A stretch of DNA of 64,000 bases from Comamonadaceae bacterium (lineage in GTDB: Bacteria; Pseudomonadota; Gammaproteobacteria; Burkholderiales; Burkholderiaceae_C), in NCBI GenBank assembly GCA_947450675.1, contig CANFWI010000005.1, forward strand, positions 45,270 through 109,269, written 5' to 3'. Positions within the stretch are counted from its first letter, which is position 1; every line of letters begins with the position of its first letter. Below are positions 18,299-26,570 of this stretch, in pieces. The position numbers and the translations under genes were made by a program. Below the pieces are notes generated by a model. The model did not search any database. It was not told where the DNA came from and was given only the letters and a program-made list of their open reading frames with translations.

Positions 18299-19185
18299 GA
18301 CGCAGCCTGTCGCGACTGGCAATAGTCAGAATCCGAGCACACATGCATGCGGCTACCGTTGTTGTCGGTGATGACCTCGTCTAAAAAGCTGTCGGTGGCA
18401 CCGCACAAAGCGCAGGCCGCATCCCAGCGCTGGACTTCAAAGGGGTGGTCTTCAAAGCCCAAGCTTTCCACCGAGGTGTAAGGCGGCACGGCATAGATGC
18501 GTTTTTCACGACCGGCACCAAAGAGTTGCAAAGCCGGGTTCATATGCATCTTCGGGTTGTCAAACTTCGGGATCGGCGAAGGCGCCATGATGTAGCGGCC
18601 GTTGACCAACACCGGGTAGTCGTACGTAGTGGCGATGTGGCCGTACTTGGCAATGTCTTCGTACAGCTTGACATGCATCAGCCCGTATTCGGCCAGACCA
18701 TGCAGGGTGCGGGTTTCGGTTTCACGCGGCTCCAGCCGCTGCATCGGCTCGGGCACCGGCACTTGGTAGACGATCACTTGTCCTTCATGCAGAGGGATTT
18801 CAGGGATGCGGTGGCGCGTCTGGATCAGCGTCGCTTCACGAGTGTGCGTGGTGGTTTCCACCCCGGCCGTGCGTTGAAAAAAGCGCCTGATGTTGACGGC
18901 GTTGACGGTGTCGTCAGAGCCTTGGTCAATGATTTTCAGCACATCGTCAGGGCCAATGACAGCCGCCGTGACCTGAATGCCGCCTGTGCCCCAACCGTAG
19001 GGCAGCGGCATTTCACGCGAGCCAAACGGCACTTGGTAACCGGGAATCGCCACCGCCTTGAGCAGCGAGCGACGGATCATGCGCTTGGTGCGTTCGTCGA
19101 GGTAAGCGAAGTTGAAGTTCGCCTGCACATCGTCTGTGGCCGTTTCTGTGCGCGGCTCGAAGCTGACTTCATTCAATGCGTTCAT
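18295..19185 (-). CDS. phnJ: Alpha-D-ribose 1-methylphosphonate 5-phosphate C-P lyase PhnJ
   Basis: Radical SAM enzyme that breaks the carbon-phosphorus bond. The four cysteines C258, C261, C283 and C289 form exactly the CX2C-X21-CX5C pattern of PhnJ (CALC...CSDSDYC). Other conserved parts are GYQVPFGSREMPLPYGWGTGGIQ (described here only by its ends, 49-71) and the KMHMNPALQLFGAGREKRIYAVPPYT region. Length 296 against 281 in E. coli; the extra residues are at the N terminus. ATGA overlaps with phnI and with the GNAT gene. Confidence 0.97.
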   Translation of the reverse strand: MNALNEVSFEPRTETATDDVQANFNFAYLDERTKRMIRRSLLKAVAIPGYQVPFGSREMPLPYGWGTGGIQVTAAVIGPDDVLKIIDQGSDDTVNAVNIRRFFQRTAGVETTTHTREATLIQTRHRIPEIPLHEGQVIVYQVPVPEPMQRLEPRETETRTLHGLAEYGLMHVKLYEDIAKYGHIATTYDYPVLVNGRYIMAPSPIPKFDNPKMHMNPALQLFGAGREKRIYAVPPYTSVESLGFEDHPFEVQRWDAACALCGATDSFLDEVITDNNGSRMHVCSDSDYCQSRQAAS

Positions 19186-20306
19186 GCTGTGACTCCGGTG
19201 TCGGGTTGGGCCGCTTTGGCGTTGGCAGCTGCGCGCATTTTTCGGATCAGTTCGAGCTCCGACTGGAAGTCAACGTAGTGCGGCAACTTCAAGTGCTGCA
19301 CAAAGCCGGAGGCTTCGAGGCTGTCACTGTGCGAGAGCACAAACTCCTGCATTTGTGCGGGCGACTCGATCGGCTCGCCCAACTCGTCGGCCCGCAACGC
19401 CCGGTCCACCAAACTCATGGCCATCGCCTTGCGCTCGCTGTATCCAAACGCCAAGCCGTAACCACGGGTGAACTGAGGCGGCTCAGTTTTGCTACCGGCA
19501 AACTGATTGACCATTTCACATTCGGTGATTTCGATGTCGCCCATCGAGATAGCAAAGCCGAGTTCTTCGGGTTCAATCTCAATCGCGACTTGGCCCAAGC
19601 GAACCTCGCCCACAAACGGGTGGCTGTGGGCGTAACCGCGCTGGGTGGAGTAAGCCATCGCCAACAGAAAACCCTCGTCGCCGCGCGCCAAGTTTTGCAG
19701 CCGCGTAGAGCGCACCGCCGGAAACCGCAAAGGCTCACGGGTCAGATCAACCGGCGACGGATCGCCCGGCGGAATCGGCCGGGTTTCAATCAAACCCTCA
19801 TGGTTGAGCAACTCCACCACGCGCGGTGTGACAGCGGCATCAACGCCTGTCGGCAGCACACTGCTTTGGGGCTGAACATCAGCCGGTGCGTCTTGCCCAT
19901 TGGCCAGCAAGGTGAAGTCGAGCAAGCGCTGTGTGTAGTCGTAGGTGGGGCCAAGCACCTGGCCACCGGGCAGGTCTTTGAAGGTCGCGGAAATACGCCG
20001 CTCCAGCGACATGCGATCAGTCTGCAGCGGTTTTGTCGTGCCCAAGCGCGGCAAGGTGGCGCGGTAAGCGCGCAGCAAAAATATGGCTTCAATCAAATCC
20101 CCGGAGGCCTGCTTGATCGCCAACGCCGCGAGTTCCGGGTCATAGACCGAGCCTTCGTTCATCACCCGGTCAACCGCCAGCTTGAGCTGTTGTTGAATCT
20201 GCGACACGCTGAGTTCAGGCAAGCGGTTGTCACCGCGCCGCTGTTCGGCCAGCAGGCGGTAGCTGTTGAGAATGGCGGTTTCCCCGCCCTTGACGGCAAC
20301 GTACAT
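19182..20306 (-). CDS. phnI: C-P lyase subunit PhnI
   Basis: Core subunit of PhnGHIJ; with PhnG, H and L it transfers phosphonate to the ribose of ATP, releasing adenine. I start at the ATG at 20306, with GGAGGG upstream, giving MYVAVKGGETAILNS, the usual PhnI start; a TTG two codons earlier is possible. Conserved segments include VKGGETAI, GSVYDPELAALAIKQASGD and SHPFVGEVRLG. Length 374. Overlaps phnJ by four bases. Confidence 0.95.
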   Translation of the reverse strand: MYVAVKGGETAILNSYRLLAEQRRGDNRLPELSVSQIQQQLKLAVDRVMNEGSVYDPELAALAIKQASGDLIEAIFLLRAYRATLPRLGTTKPLQTDRMSLERRISATFKDLPGGQVLGPTYDYTQRLLDFTLLANGQDAPADVQPQSSVLPTGVDAAVTPRVVELLNHEGLIETRPIPPGDPSPVDLTREPLRFPAVRSTRLQNLARGDEGFLLAMAYSTQRGYAHSHPFVGEVRLGQVAIEIEPEELGFAISMGDIEITECEMVNQFAGSKTEPPQFTRGYGLAFGYSERKAMAMSLVDRALRADELGEPIESPAQMQEFVLSHSDSLEASGFVQHLKLPHYVDFQSELELIRKMRAAANAKAAQPDTGVTA

Positions 20307-20308
20307 GC

Positions 20309-20953
20309 TCAAAGCCCTCCTGACAATTGAATCGATGTGGTGCGCGGCAAGCCAACCAGTTGCTGCGCCGAAGCCAGAAACAAGTCAACGCCCCGCGGAA
20401 AGCTGGCGTGGTTCGCCGTCCACTGCGCGAGAAAATCAAGCGCCAAACCATCGACCGATAAATGGTTGACGTCCTGAATGCCCGGTCCTCTGAGTGCCCA
20501 CTGCGCTGCCCCGCTCTCGCTGCCTGCACTGACTGCGCTGGCATCTAACAGCGGTAAGTCCAACACGCAGGTTGCCGACTGGTCCGGCGCGTTGTCGCTG
20601 CCCTGTGAAAAACTGGCCAGCGCGGGCATGGCGTCGCCGGCAGCCACCCATGCAAACATGGCTTGGTCAGCGTGCGTCACCAGCTGGCAACCAGTGTGAA
20701 AACGCAGCCAAGCGGCGGCATCACTGTTCGCCAAAGAAGGCGACAGCCAGAGCGTAGCGTCGGAGTCGAGCAGCGCCAGTAACAAAGCCGCCGATGCGGG
20801 GTGGCCGGTCTGCGGCACCTCGGAGTCATGGCGTACGGTGATGCAGCGACCAGGGTGTGACAGCGCCTCCAGCGCAACCCGAAACACGGCCTGACTACCG
20901 AACGCCTCATGCGTGAAGCCGGCACCCAGATTCGACAAATCGTGTGCGCTCAT
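20309..20953 (-). CDS. phnH: C-P lyase subunit PhnH
   Basis: Structural subunit of the core complex, with a PLP-transferase-like fold. The 214-residue protein has the family features: GFTHEAFGSQAVFRVALEALSHPGR at the N terminus, LLDSDATLWL, WALRGPGIQ and SFPRGVDLFLASAQQLVGLPRTT near the end. Overlaps phnG by four bases and ends just before the phnI start. Confidence 0.94.
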   Translation of the reverse strand: MSAHDLSNLGAGFTHEAFGSQAVFRVALEALSHPGRCITVRHDSEVPQTGHPASAALLLALLDSDATLWLSPSLANSDAAAWLRFHTGCQLVTHADQAMFAWVAAGDAMPALASFSQGSDNAPDQSATCVLDLPLLDASAVSAGSESGAAQWALRGPGIQDVNHLSVDGLALDFLAQWTANHASFPRGVDLFLASAQQLVGLPRTTSIQLSGGL

Positions 20954-21462
20954 GATGTCTCTCCTTCGTCGTCCATCGATGATGATTCGCGGGCCACCGT
21001 GAAAAATTCAACCTTGGTGCTCTGCGCACGCTGCTCGCGCTGTCTGCGCAGCAGCGCCAGATGTTGCCGCACCGGACTCAACAAGGTTTGCTCCAATAAA
21101 TCCTGTTGCGCGCTGTCTTGCAGCAAAGCATCAGCCACCGCCGCCAGCCCGACCTGACGGTGAGAGCGACCCAATGCATAGGCGACACCGACCACGGCGG
21201 TGTCAGTCGACGCACCCCACATACGCAAAGCGCAACGGCTGACCGTGACCTCACCCAAGTTAAAGCGCTCACCGGTGGAACCCGCGCGACCCTGAACCAT
21301 CATCAACCCGGTTTCCGGCGCTCTGAGCCAATGTGGCTTGGCCGGCCAGTGCGCACCAACAGCCGACTCCAACAAGTCCAGCGGTGCGCGCGACAGCAAG
21401 GCCATCCAGTCAGCGCGCACCATCGTTGGTGCTGGGTCGTGGTTGTCAAATGCATGAAACAT
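20950..21462 (-). CDS. phnG: C-P lyase subunit PhnG
   Basis: Small core subunit. I start at the ATG at 21462 (GAGGG upstream), giving 170 residues; the longer frame to 21492 would run through the PhnF operator and has no similarity. Family segments: RADWMALLSRAP, GLMMVQGRAGSTGERFNLGEVTVSRCALR and GYALGRSHRQ-like VAYALGRSHRQVGLAAVADALLQ. It is the first gene of the phnG-H-I-J-GNAT-K-L-M unit. Confidence 0.93.
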   Translation of the reverse strand: MFHAFDNHDPAPTMVRADWMALLSRAPLDLLESAVGAHWPAKPHWLRAPETGLMMVQGRAGSTGERFNLGEVTVSRCALRMWGASTDTAVVGVAYALGRSHRQVGLAAVADALLQDSAQQDLLEQTLLSPVRQHLALLRRQREQRAQSTKVEFFTVARESSSMDDEGETS

Positions 21463-21480
21463 TCTGGTGATACCCTCAAG

Positions 21481-21492
21481 TTGTATAGACAA
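21481..21492. promoter_or_regulatory. Probable PhnF operator between phnG and phnF
   Basis: TTGTATAGACAA is a 12-bp dyad with 10 symmetric positions, the same motif as at 15077-15088. It sits 19 bp before the phnG ATG and 45 bp before the phnF ATG, so one repressor could control both directions. The TATAGAC core agrees with the operator described for mycobacterial PhnF. Confidence 0.72.
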
Positions 21493-21536
21493 ATAAATTC
21501 ACTACCGTCAGCTTAACGAGCACATAAGTAAATTTC

Positions 21537-22289
21537 ATGACAACACTGACATCGGCTGAACACAAGCTTGAGCGGCCAACTCGGGAGAGTTTTTGGCACC
21601 GCATTGCAGCGCAAATTTCCGAGGCCATCAGCCAAGGAACTTACCCGCCCGGCGAACGCTTGCCGTCGGAACATGCACTGGCCGAACTATTTGGCGTGAA
21701 CCGGCACACCATTCGAAAATCACTGGCGAGTTTGTCGAGCCAAGGCTTGGTGCGCGTGACGCAAGGCAGCGGCACCTACGTGGAAGACTTTGCGGTGGAA
21801 CTGATGTTGGGCAAACGCACGCGGCACCAACACAGCTTGGTGCAAGCCGGCCTGCGCGGTGGGCTGCAAGTGCTAGAGAGCAGCAGCGTGAGAGCGAACA
21901 GTGCACAAGCCAAAGCCTTGGCCTTACCAGCACGTAGCAAGCTGTTGTGCTTGAGCGTGCTGGGCGAAGCTGAAGACCAAATTCTGCATGTCAGTGAGCG
22001 ATTTTTTCCGCTGCCACGCTTTAACGGACTGGATGCGGTGATCACTGAAACAGGCTCGATCACAGCAGCCTTTGCGGCCTGTGGACTGACTGATTACACC
22101 CGACTGGAAAGCCGCATCACGGCCCAGATTCCAACGGCTGCGATCGCTGCGCACTTGCGTCAACCTGTCAGCAGGCCGGTGCTGGAAGTGACCAGTGTCA
22201 ACGTCGACAGCGCTGGCACACCGATTGAATTTTCAACGACTTGGTTCTCTGGTGACCGCGTCAAACTAACCATTCGCCATGATGACTAA
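21537..22289 (+). CDS. phnF: Phosphonate-responsive GntR/HutC regulator PhnF
   Basis: Winged-helix repressor of phn genes. Residues about 18-85 form the GntR DNA-binding domain (GERLPSEHALAELFGVNRHTIRKSLASLSSQGLVRVTQGSGTYV), and 100-245 the UTRA ligand-binding domain of the HutC group (ISERFF-like HVSERFFPLPRF and a terminal EFSTTWFSGDRVKLTI). It is divergent from phnG and shares the dyad between them, so autoregulation is likely. Overlaps the DUF1045 gene by 11 bases. Confidence 0.93.
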   Translation: MTTLTSAEHKLERPTRESFWHRIAAQISEAISQGTYPPGERLPSEHALAELFGVNRHTIRKSLASLSSQGLVRVTQGSGTYVEDFAVELMLGKRTRHQHSLVQAGLRGGLQVLESSSVRANSAQAKALALPARSKLLCLSVLGEAEDQILHVSERFFPLPRFNGLDAVITETGSITAAFAACGLTDYTRLESRITAQIPTAAIAAHLRQPVSRPVLEVTSVNVDSAGTPIEFSTTWFSGDRVKLTIRHDD

Positions 22290-22995
22290 CAATCAGATCC
22301 CACCCTATCGATTTGCGGTTTATTTCGCTCCACCGCCGAACAGCCCTTGGTGGCAAGCCGGCAGTCAGTGGCTGGGACGCTGCGCGGCGGGCGGCGCGCT
22401 CAAGCCCATGCCGGCGATCAAGGGCATCAGCGACGAAGCGTTCCACCAGGTGACCGCCGCACCGCGCCGCTATGGCTGGCACGCAACGCTGAAGGCACCG
22501 TTCAGCTTGGCTGCTGGCGCAGATGCAGAGCAGCTGCGAGCAGCGCTGACAAAGATTGCCGCGAGTTCGAGCGCTTTTGAAATGCCGCCTCTCAAAGTCA
22601 CACTGCTCGATGATTTTTTAGCCATCGTGCCGCTGACCACTAGCGCAGAGGCCAACACCGTGGCCGCCAGATGCGTCATGGAACTGCAGCACTTGGCAGC
22701 ACCGCTGTCGGCCGCCGACTTGCAACGCCGCCGTCAAGCAGCACTGTCACCCACGCAAGATGCGTTGCTGCTGCGCTGGGGCTATCCTTTTGTATTGGAT
22801 GAATTTCAACTCCATTGTTCGCTGACAGGCTCCCTCAAACAATTGAACCCACAGCAAGTACAAAACCTGCAACAGGGCGCGCAAGACTGGTTCGACGACC
22901 TGCCGCCCTGCCGTTTTGAAACATTGGCCTTGTTTGTCGAACCGACGCCAGGCGCAGACTTCGTGTTGCAAGAGCACTTCAAGATGACAGCATGA
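22279..22995 (+). CDS. DUF1045 protein, 2H phosphoesterase fold
   Basis: Phosphonate-operon protein of the DUF1045 family. Two HxT/S motifs are visible, H68-A-T70 in YGWHATLKAPF and H179-C-S181 in FQLHCSLTG; paired motifs at this spacing mark the 2H phosphoesterase superfamily, which hydrolyses cyclic phosphodiesters. C-P lyase yields 5-phosphoribosyl 1,2-cyclic phosphate, normally opened by PhnP, and no PhnP is encoded here. I infer that this protein fills that step. Overlaps phnF upstream and phnN downstream (four bases), so it belongs to the phnF-DUF1045-phnN unit. Confidence 0.85.
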   Translation: MMTNNQIPPYRFAVYFAPPPNSPWWQAGSQWLGRCAAGGALKPMPAIKGISDEAFHQVTAAPRRYGWHATLKAPFSLAAGADAEQLRAALTKIAASSSAFEMPPLKVTLLDDFLAIVPLTTSAEANTVAARCVMELQHLAAPLSAADLQRRRQAALSPTQDALLLRWGYPFVLDEFQLHCSLTGSLKQLNPQQVQNLQQGAQDWFDDLPPCRFETLALFVEPTPGADFVLQEHFKMTA

Positions 22996-23558
22996 ACCAC
23001 CGCCTGATGTATGTGATGGGTCCTTCGGGTGCTGGCAAAGACAGCCTGCTTGACTGGCTGAAAAATAAACTGCCAGCACACGCACCCATTCACTTCGCCA
23101 AACGCACCATCGACAGGCCTCTGCAAGCCTCTGGCGAACAACACGAAAGCGTCGACAGCGCCACCTTTGAGCGCCTGAAAAAAGAAAAATCTTTTGCCAT
23201 GCATTGGCAGGCCAACGGCAGACAGTACGGGGTGCGACACGCTGAGCTGGAGCCCCTGAAGCAGCAGCATTGGTTGTTGGTGAACGGCTCACGCGCCTAC
23301 CTGCCAGAAGCGCTGCGCCAGTTCGACGGTATGAACGTTTTGCACGTCAGCGCCAGTGCTGAGATTCTTCGCACCCGTCTGCTGGCGCGTCAACGCGAAA
23401 CGCTTGAGGTGGTTGAAGCGCGCGTTCAGCGCGCCGTTGCCTTCAGCGTGCCACCGACATGTCGTTGCATCAGTGTGTTGAACGACAGTAGCCTCGACGA
23501 GGCTGGCGCGGTGTTGATGAGCGCACTGGCATCACTGCCCGACTGGCCTAAATTTTGA
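22992..23558 (+). CDS. phnN: Ribose 1,5-bisphosphokinase PhnN
   Basis: Phosphorylates ribose 1,5-bisphosphate to PRPP, the last step returning the C-P lyase sugar to metabolism. The P-loop GPSGAGKDS is at residues 10-18, with the guanylate-kinase-like segments HFAKRTIDRP and FAMHWQANGRQYGV. The length of 188 matches E. coli PhnN (185). Coupled to the DUF1045 gene by a four-base overlap. It ends before a tandem 9-bp repeat. Confidence 0.94.
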   Translation: MNHRLMYVMGPSGAGKDSLLDWLKNKLPAHAPIHFAKRTIDRPLQASGEQHESVDSATFERLKKEKSFAMHWQANGRQYGVRHAELEPLKQQHWLLVNGSRAYLPEALRQFDGMNVLHVSASAEILRTRLLARQRETLEVVEARVQRAVAFSVPPTCRCISVLNDSSLDEAGAVLMSALASLPDWPKF

Positions 23559-23580
23559 GGTTTAACCCAGCAAAGCGCAT

Positions 23581-23625
23581 TAAGCCAACTAAGCCGTCTA
23601 AGCCGACTAAGCCGACTAAGCGGAC
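23581..23625. repeat. Five tandem 9-bp repeats TAAGCCGAC
   Basis: Units TAAGCCAAC, TAAGCCGTC, TAAGCCGAC, TAAGCCGAC and TAAGCGGAC run head to tail between phnN and the convergent glycosyltransferase gene. The last unit overlaps that gene's stop codon and final residues. No hairpin or T-run is formed, so it is not a standard terminator. Confidence 0.9.
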
Positions 23626-24683
23626 TTCAGCGCATCCAACTCGCGCGGAAACTTGCTGACCGGTCTGGCTGCGACCAAGTTGTCCTGGAACATTTGACCA
23701 GCCTGTCGCCAGCTGAACGCCAGCGCCCGTTCGCGGGCATGGGCACGGTCAACATCGAGTGCAGCAGCAAAGGCCTGCTTCAAGTCCACATGCAGGACGC
23801 CGCCCTTGTGACCTTCTGGCGTGTTCAGCACTTCTAAGGGGCCGTCCACCGGATAGGCAGCCACTGGCGTGCCGCAAGCCATGGCTTCAAGCATGACCAA
23901 TCCAAAGGTTTCGGACTTGCTCGGGAACACAAACACATCGGCAGCGGCATACACCTTGGCTAATTCATCTCGGGCCAACAGGCCGAGCCAGCGCACTTTG
24001 GGATAACGTGCTTTGAGCGACGCTTCCAATGGTCCTACGCCGCAAACCACCTTGGTGCCGGGAATATCTAACTGCAGAAAGGTTTCAATGTTTTTTTCGT
24101 ACGAAACCCGCCCCACAAAGAGCGCGACCGGACGTTTGAGTTCATTGAGTTCCGGGTAAATGCGAGCACTTCCATGAAAGCGAAATAAATCGGTGTCGAC
24201 GCCATGCGTCCAACTGCGCAGTTGTTTAAAACCGCGCGTTTTGAGCATTTCCAACACCCCTTGCGTTGGCACCATGATGCCCGATGACGGTTTGTGAAAA
24301 TGACGAAACAAGGCATATCCCATCCACAACGGAACACGCAAAGCTGCCTTTAATATTTCAGGAAACTTGGTGTGAAATGCCGTAGTGAACTGCAGCTTGT
24401 GCTTGGCGCAATACGCTCGCGCGGCCCAACCCAACGGGCCTTCGGTGGCAATGTGAATGGCATCTGGAGAAAAATCATTCAACTGCTGGCTCAAAAATGG
24501 CCGGGGCTTCAAGGCCAGATCAATCCCCGCATAGCCTGGGCAAGGCCTGGTCTTGAACTGCCCCGGATGAATCACCAGCACTTCATGGTCACGACCTTCA
24601 AGATCCCTAACCAGCTCAATCAAAGTGGTGACAACGCCGTTCACCTGCGGCAGCCAGGCATCGGTGATCAAAGCAATTTTCAT
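23616..24683 (-). CDS. GT4 glycosyltransferase, Agt/MgtA-like (glycolipid synthesis)
   Basis: GT-B fold retaining glycosyltransferase of 355 residues. The N-terminal motif MKIALITDAWLPQVNGVVTTL, HIATEGPLG, and the donor-site EX7E in SETFGLVMLE are visible, as in diacylglycerol glycosyltransferases and mannosyltransferases of the MgtA/SqdX group. It overlaps the PlcP-like gene by four bases (24680-24683). In alpha-proteobacteria and marine bacteria such plcP-agt pairs replace phospholipids with glycolipids under phosphate starvation; I infer the same here: diacylglycerol from PlcP is glycosylated by this enzyme. The sugar cannot be read from sequence; a ugd gene 24 kb away suggests glucuronate as one option. 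Confidence 0.78.
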   Translation of the reverse strand: MKIALITDAWLPQVNGVVTTLIELVRDLEGRDHEVLVIHPGQFKTRPCPGYAGIDLALKPRPFLSQQLNDFSPDAIHIATEGPLGWAARAYCAKHKLQFTTAFHTKFPEILKAALRVPLWMGYALFRHFHKPSSGIMVPTQGVLEMLKTRGFKQLRSWTHGVDTDLFRFHGSARIYPELNELKRPVALFVGRVSYEKNIETFLQLDIPGTKVVCGVGPLEASLKARYPKVRWLGLLARDELAKVYAAADVFVFPSKSETFGLVMLEAMACGTPVAAYPVDGPLEVLNTPEGHKGGVLHVDLKQAFAAALDVDRAHARERALAFSWRQAGQMFQDNLVAARPVSKFPRELDALKSA

Positions 24684-25540
24684 ACGCTCACCGGTGCTTC
24701 GGGCATGAGGCTGGGCTCTGGTTTTTTCTGCACTTCATGCGACGGTGCCCAGTGCAAAATTTCAAGGCGTCCGTCGTAGTGCTCGACCAAGGCGGTGCGG
24801 CTCTCGACCCAGTCGCCGTCGTTGCAATACAAAACGCCGTTGATCATGCGCATCTCTGCGCGGTGAATATGGCCGCACAAGACGCCGTCATGGCCCCGAC
24901 GTTTGGCCTCTTTGGCGACGGCTACCTCAAAGTCGGTCACGTAATTAAGAGCTGACTTGACCTTTTGCTTCAGATACGCTGAAAGCGACCAATACGGCAA
25001 ACCCATGCGGGCGCGCAATGAATTGAAGTGACGGTTCATGCGCAGCGTGAACTCGTACAGGTTGTCGCCCAAGTACGCCAGCCACTTGGCGCACTGCACC
25101 ACCGCATCGAAATGGTCGCCGTGAATGATCCACAAACTGCGGCCATCCGCAGTCACGTGAACCGCTTCCTTCACCACTTCGACGCCGCCGAAATGATGGC
25201 CAATGAAATCGCGCGCAAATTCGTCATGGTTGCCCGGTACATAAATCACGCGACATCCTTTGCGCACCCGCCGTAAAAGTTTTTGCACGACATCGTTGTG
25301 TGACTGCGGCCAATACCACTTGCGACGCAACTGCCAGCCATCAATGATGTCACCCACCAGATAAAGCGAATCACTCGGATGCGTCCGCAGAAAATCCATC
25401 AGGGCAAGCGCCTGGCAGCTCGGCGTTCCGAGGTGCACATCAGAGATGAAAATCGTTCGGAAACGCTGGCCGGTTTCCTCCTCATCATCAAGCGATGGCG
25501 GCGGGTAATTCCCGCTAAAGGAATCAAGTACGGCGCGCAT
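24680..25540 (-). CDS. plcP: PlcP-like metallophosphoesterase (phospholipase C of lipid remodelling)
   Basis: Calcineurin-like phosphoesterase often annotated as an LpxH-type UDP-2,3-diacylglucosamine hydrolase. Metal motifs: SDVHLG (D34, H36), GDIIDGW (D64), GNHDEF (N104, H105), HGDHFD (H140) and GHIHRAE. The WYWPQSHNDVVQKLLRRVRKG segment and the coupling to a GT4 gene fit PlcP, which removes phospholipid head groups during phosphate starvation. The window context, full of Pho genes, supports that. Start uncertain: the ATG at 25540 gives 286 residues, while a GTG at 25588 adds 16 non-conserved ones. Half-sites in 11-bp phase lie upstream (25625-25675). Confidence 0.72.
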   Translation of the reverse strand: MRAVLDSFSGNYPPPSLDDEEETGQRFRTIFISDVHLGTPSCQALALMDFLRTHPSDSLYLVGDIIDGWQLRRKWYWPQSHNDVVQKLLRRVRKGCRVIYVPGNHDEFARDFIGHHFGGVEVVKEAVHVTADGRSLWIIHGDHFDAVVQCAKWLAYLGDNLYEFTLRMNRHFNSLRARMGLPYWSLSAYLKQKVKSALNYVTDFEVAVAKEAKRRGHDGVLCGHIHRAEMRMINGVLYCNDGDWVESRTALVEHYDGRLEILHWAPSHEVQKKPEPSLMPEAPVSV

Positions 25541-25624
25541 CAGCTTTGTTCCGGAAATGTCATGGGGAAGCCTTTCTTGGGCTAGCACGAATGCCGTGTT
25601 TTCAAAAGATTGTGCTCACACCAT

Positions 25625-25675
25625 GTGTCGAAGTTGTGTCGATTTGATGAATTATTTTTGACATCCGAATGTAAA
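25625..25675. promoter_or_regulatory. Array of PHO-like half-sites between plcP and hlyIII
   Basis: Five 7-bp elements start exactly every 11 bp: GTGTCGA at 25625 and 25636, ATGAATT at 25647, TTGACAT at 25658 and ATGTAAA at 25669. The best minus-strand pair is TTTACAT-TCGG-ATGTCAA, pointing at plcP. The phase is striking but individual matches are imperfect. Confidence 0.4.
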
Positions 25676-25783
25676 AAACAGACGTCGATCAAATCACGTG
25701 CAGGCCCTTGCGTCGAATACGAGCCCATGGTGCTAGCCGCGGAGGCGGTGGTGTGGGGTTTCAAGCGCGCGCTTCATCGCATG

Positions 25784-25801
25784 TTGTCACGGTTTTGACA
25801 T
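25784..25801 (+). promoter_or_regulatory. Candidate PHO box before hlyIII-ppx
   Basis: TTGTCAC-GGTT-TTGACAT: first half-site strong, second with one core change (TGACA for TGTCA). A CACAAT -10 candidate follows after 10 bp (25812-25817), and the hlyIII ATG is 67 bp downstream. Confidence 0.5.
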
Positions 25802-25867
25802 CGACAACACGCACAATTCACATTTGAAAAATGCCTTCGTCAACGCACCGCTGATGTCAAATTCCCC

Positions 25868-26521
25868 ATGAACCTTCGCACTCAAAGTTTGCCAGAAGAA
25901 CTCGCCAACAGCGTGAGCCACGGCGCCGCATTGTTGGCAGCCATTGCAGCCGTGCCCTACCTCATGTTTGCATCAAGCCATCCCGGCAATGCCAATTACA
26001 CGATCAACACCAATTTCGTCGGTGCGCTGGTGTTTGGGTTGACGATGGTGTTTTTGTATTTCACCTCGACGCTGTACCATGCCCTGCCGGAGGGTAGGGC
26101 CAAGACGGCTTTTTTGAAGCTGGACCACGGTGCCATCTATTTTTTTATCGCGGGCAGTTACACGCCCTTTGCGCTGGGCGCCATCGAGGGCTCACACAGC
26201 TGGCTGTTGCTCGGACTGGTGTGGTCCATGGCGCTGACGGGCGCCACGCTGAAGGTCATTGATCGTTTGTCGACGCCATGGCTGTCAACCGGGCTTTACC
26301 TCCTCATGGGTTGGCTGGTGCTGGTGGCGGCCGTGCCGATTGTCGAGCGCGTCTCACTCCCGGTTTTCAACCTGCTGGTGGCTGGCGGGCTGGCCTATAC
26401 CGTCGGCGTTATTTTTTTTGTACTCGATTCCAGGCTCCGCTATGCGCACACCGTCTGGCACGGCTTCGTCGCAGCAGGCACCGGCTGCCACTTCTTTGCC
26501 GTCATGGGTTATGTCGCTTGA
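25868..26521 (+). CDS. Hemolysin III family (PAQR-like) membrane protein
   Basis: Seven-helix inner-membrane protein of 217 residues of the HlyIII/PAQR superfamily. The conserved residues are visible: E in the N-terminal ELANSVSHG, STLYHAL with Ser and His, FLKLDHGAIYFFIAGSYTPF with Asp and His, and the terminal WHGFVAAGTGCHFFAV with two more His; in PAQR proteins these bind zinc, and some members hydrolyse ceramide-type lipids. Cellular role is unknown. It begins 67 bp after a candidate PHO box and is followed 49 bp later by ppx, so the two probably form an operon. Confidence 0.85.
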   Translation: MNLRTQSLPEELANSVSHGAALLAAIAAVPYLMFASSHPGNANYTINTNFVGALVFGLTMVFLYFTSTLYHALPEGRAKTAFLKLDHGAIYFFIAGSYTPFALGAIEGSHSWLLLGLVWSMALTGATLKVIDRLSTPWLSTGLYLLMGWLVLVAAVPIVERVSLPVFNLLVAGGLAYTVGVIFFVLDSRLRYAHTVWHGFVAAGTGCHFFAVMGYVA

Positions 26522-26570
26522 CCGGGTGCTATGCTCGCCCGCAGTAACGACTAGAAGCTTGTGCGAAATT

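Noticed and set aside
19176..20330. 384-codon plus-strand frame opposite phnI
   Set aside because: Fully antisense to a well-supported phn gene, with composition typical of shadow frames.
26259..26570. Upstream extension of the ppx frame through hlyIII
   Set aside because: Ppx homology starts at 26571; the upstream part is an out-of-frame reading of hlyIII.
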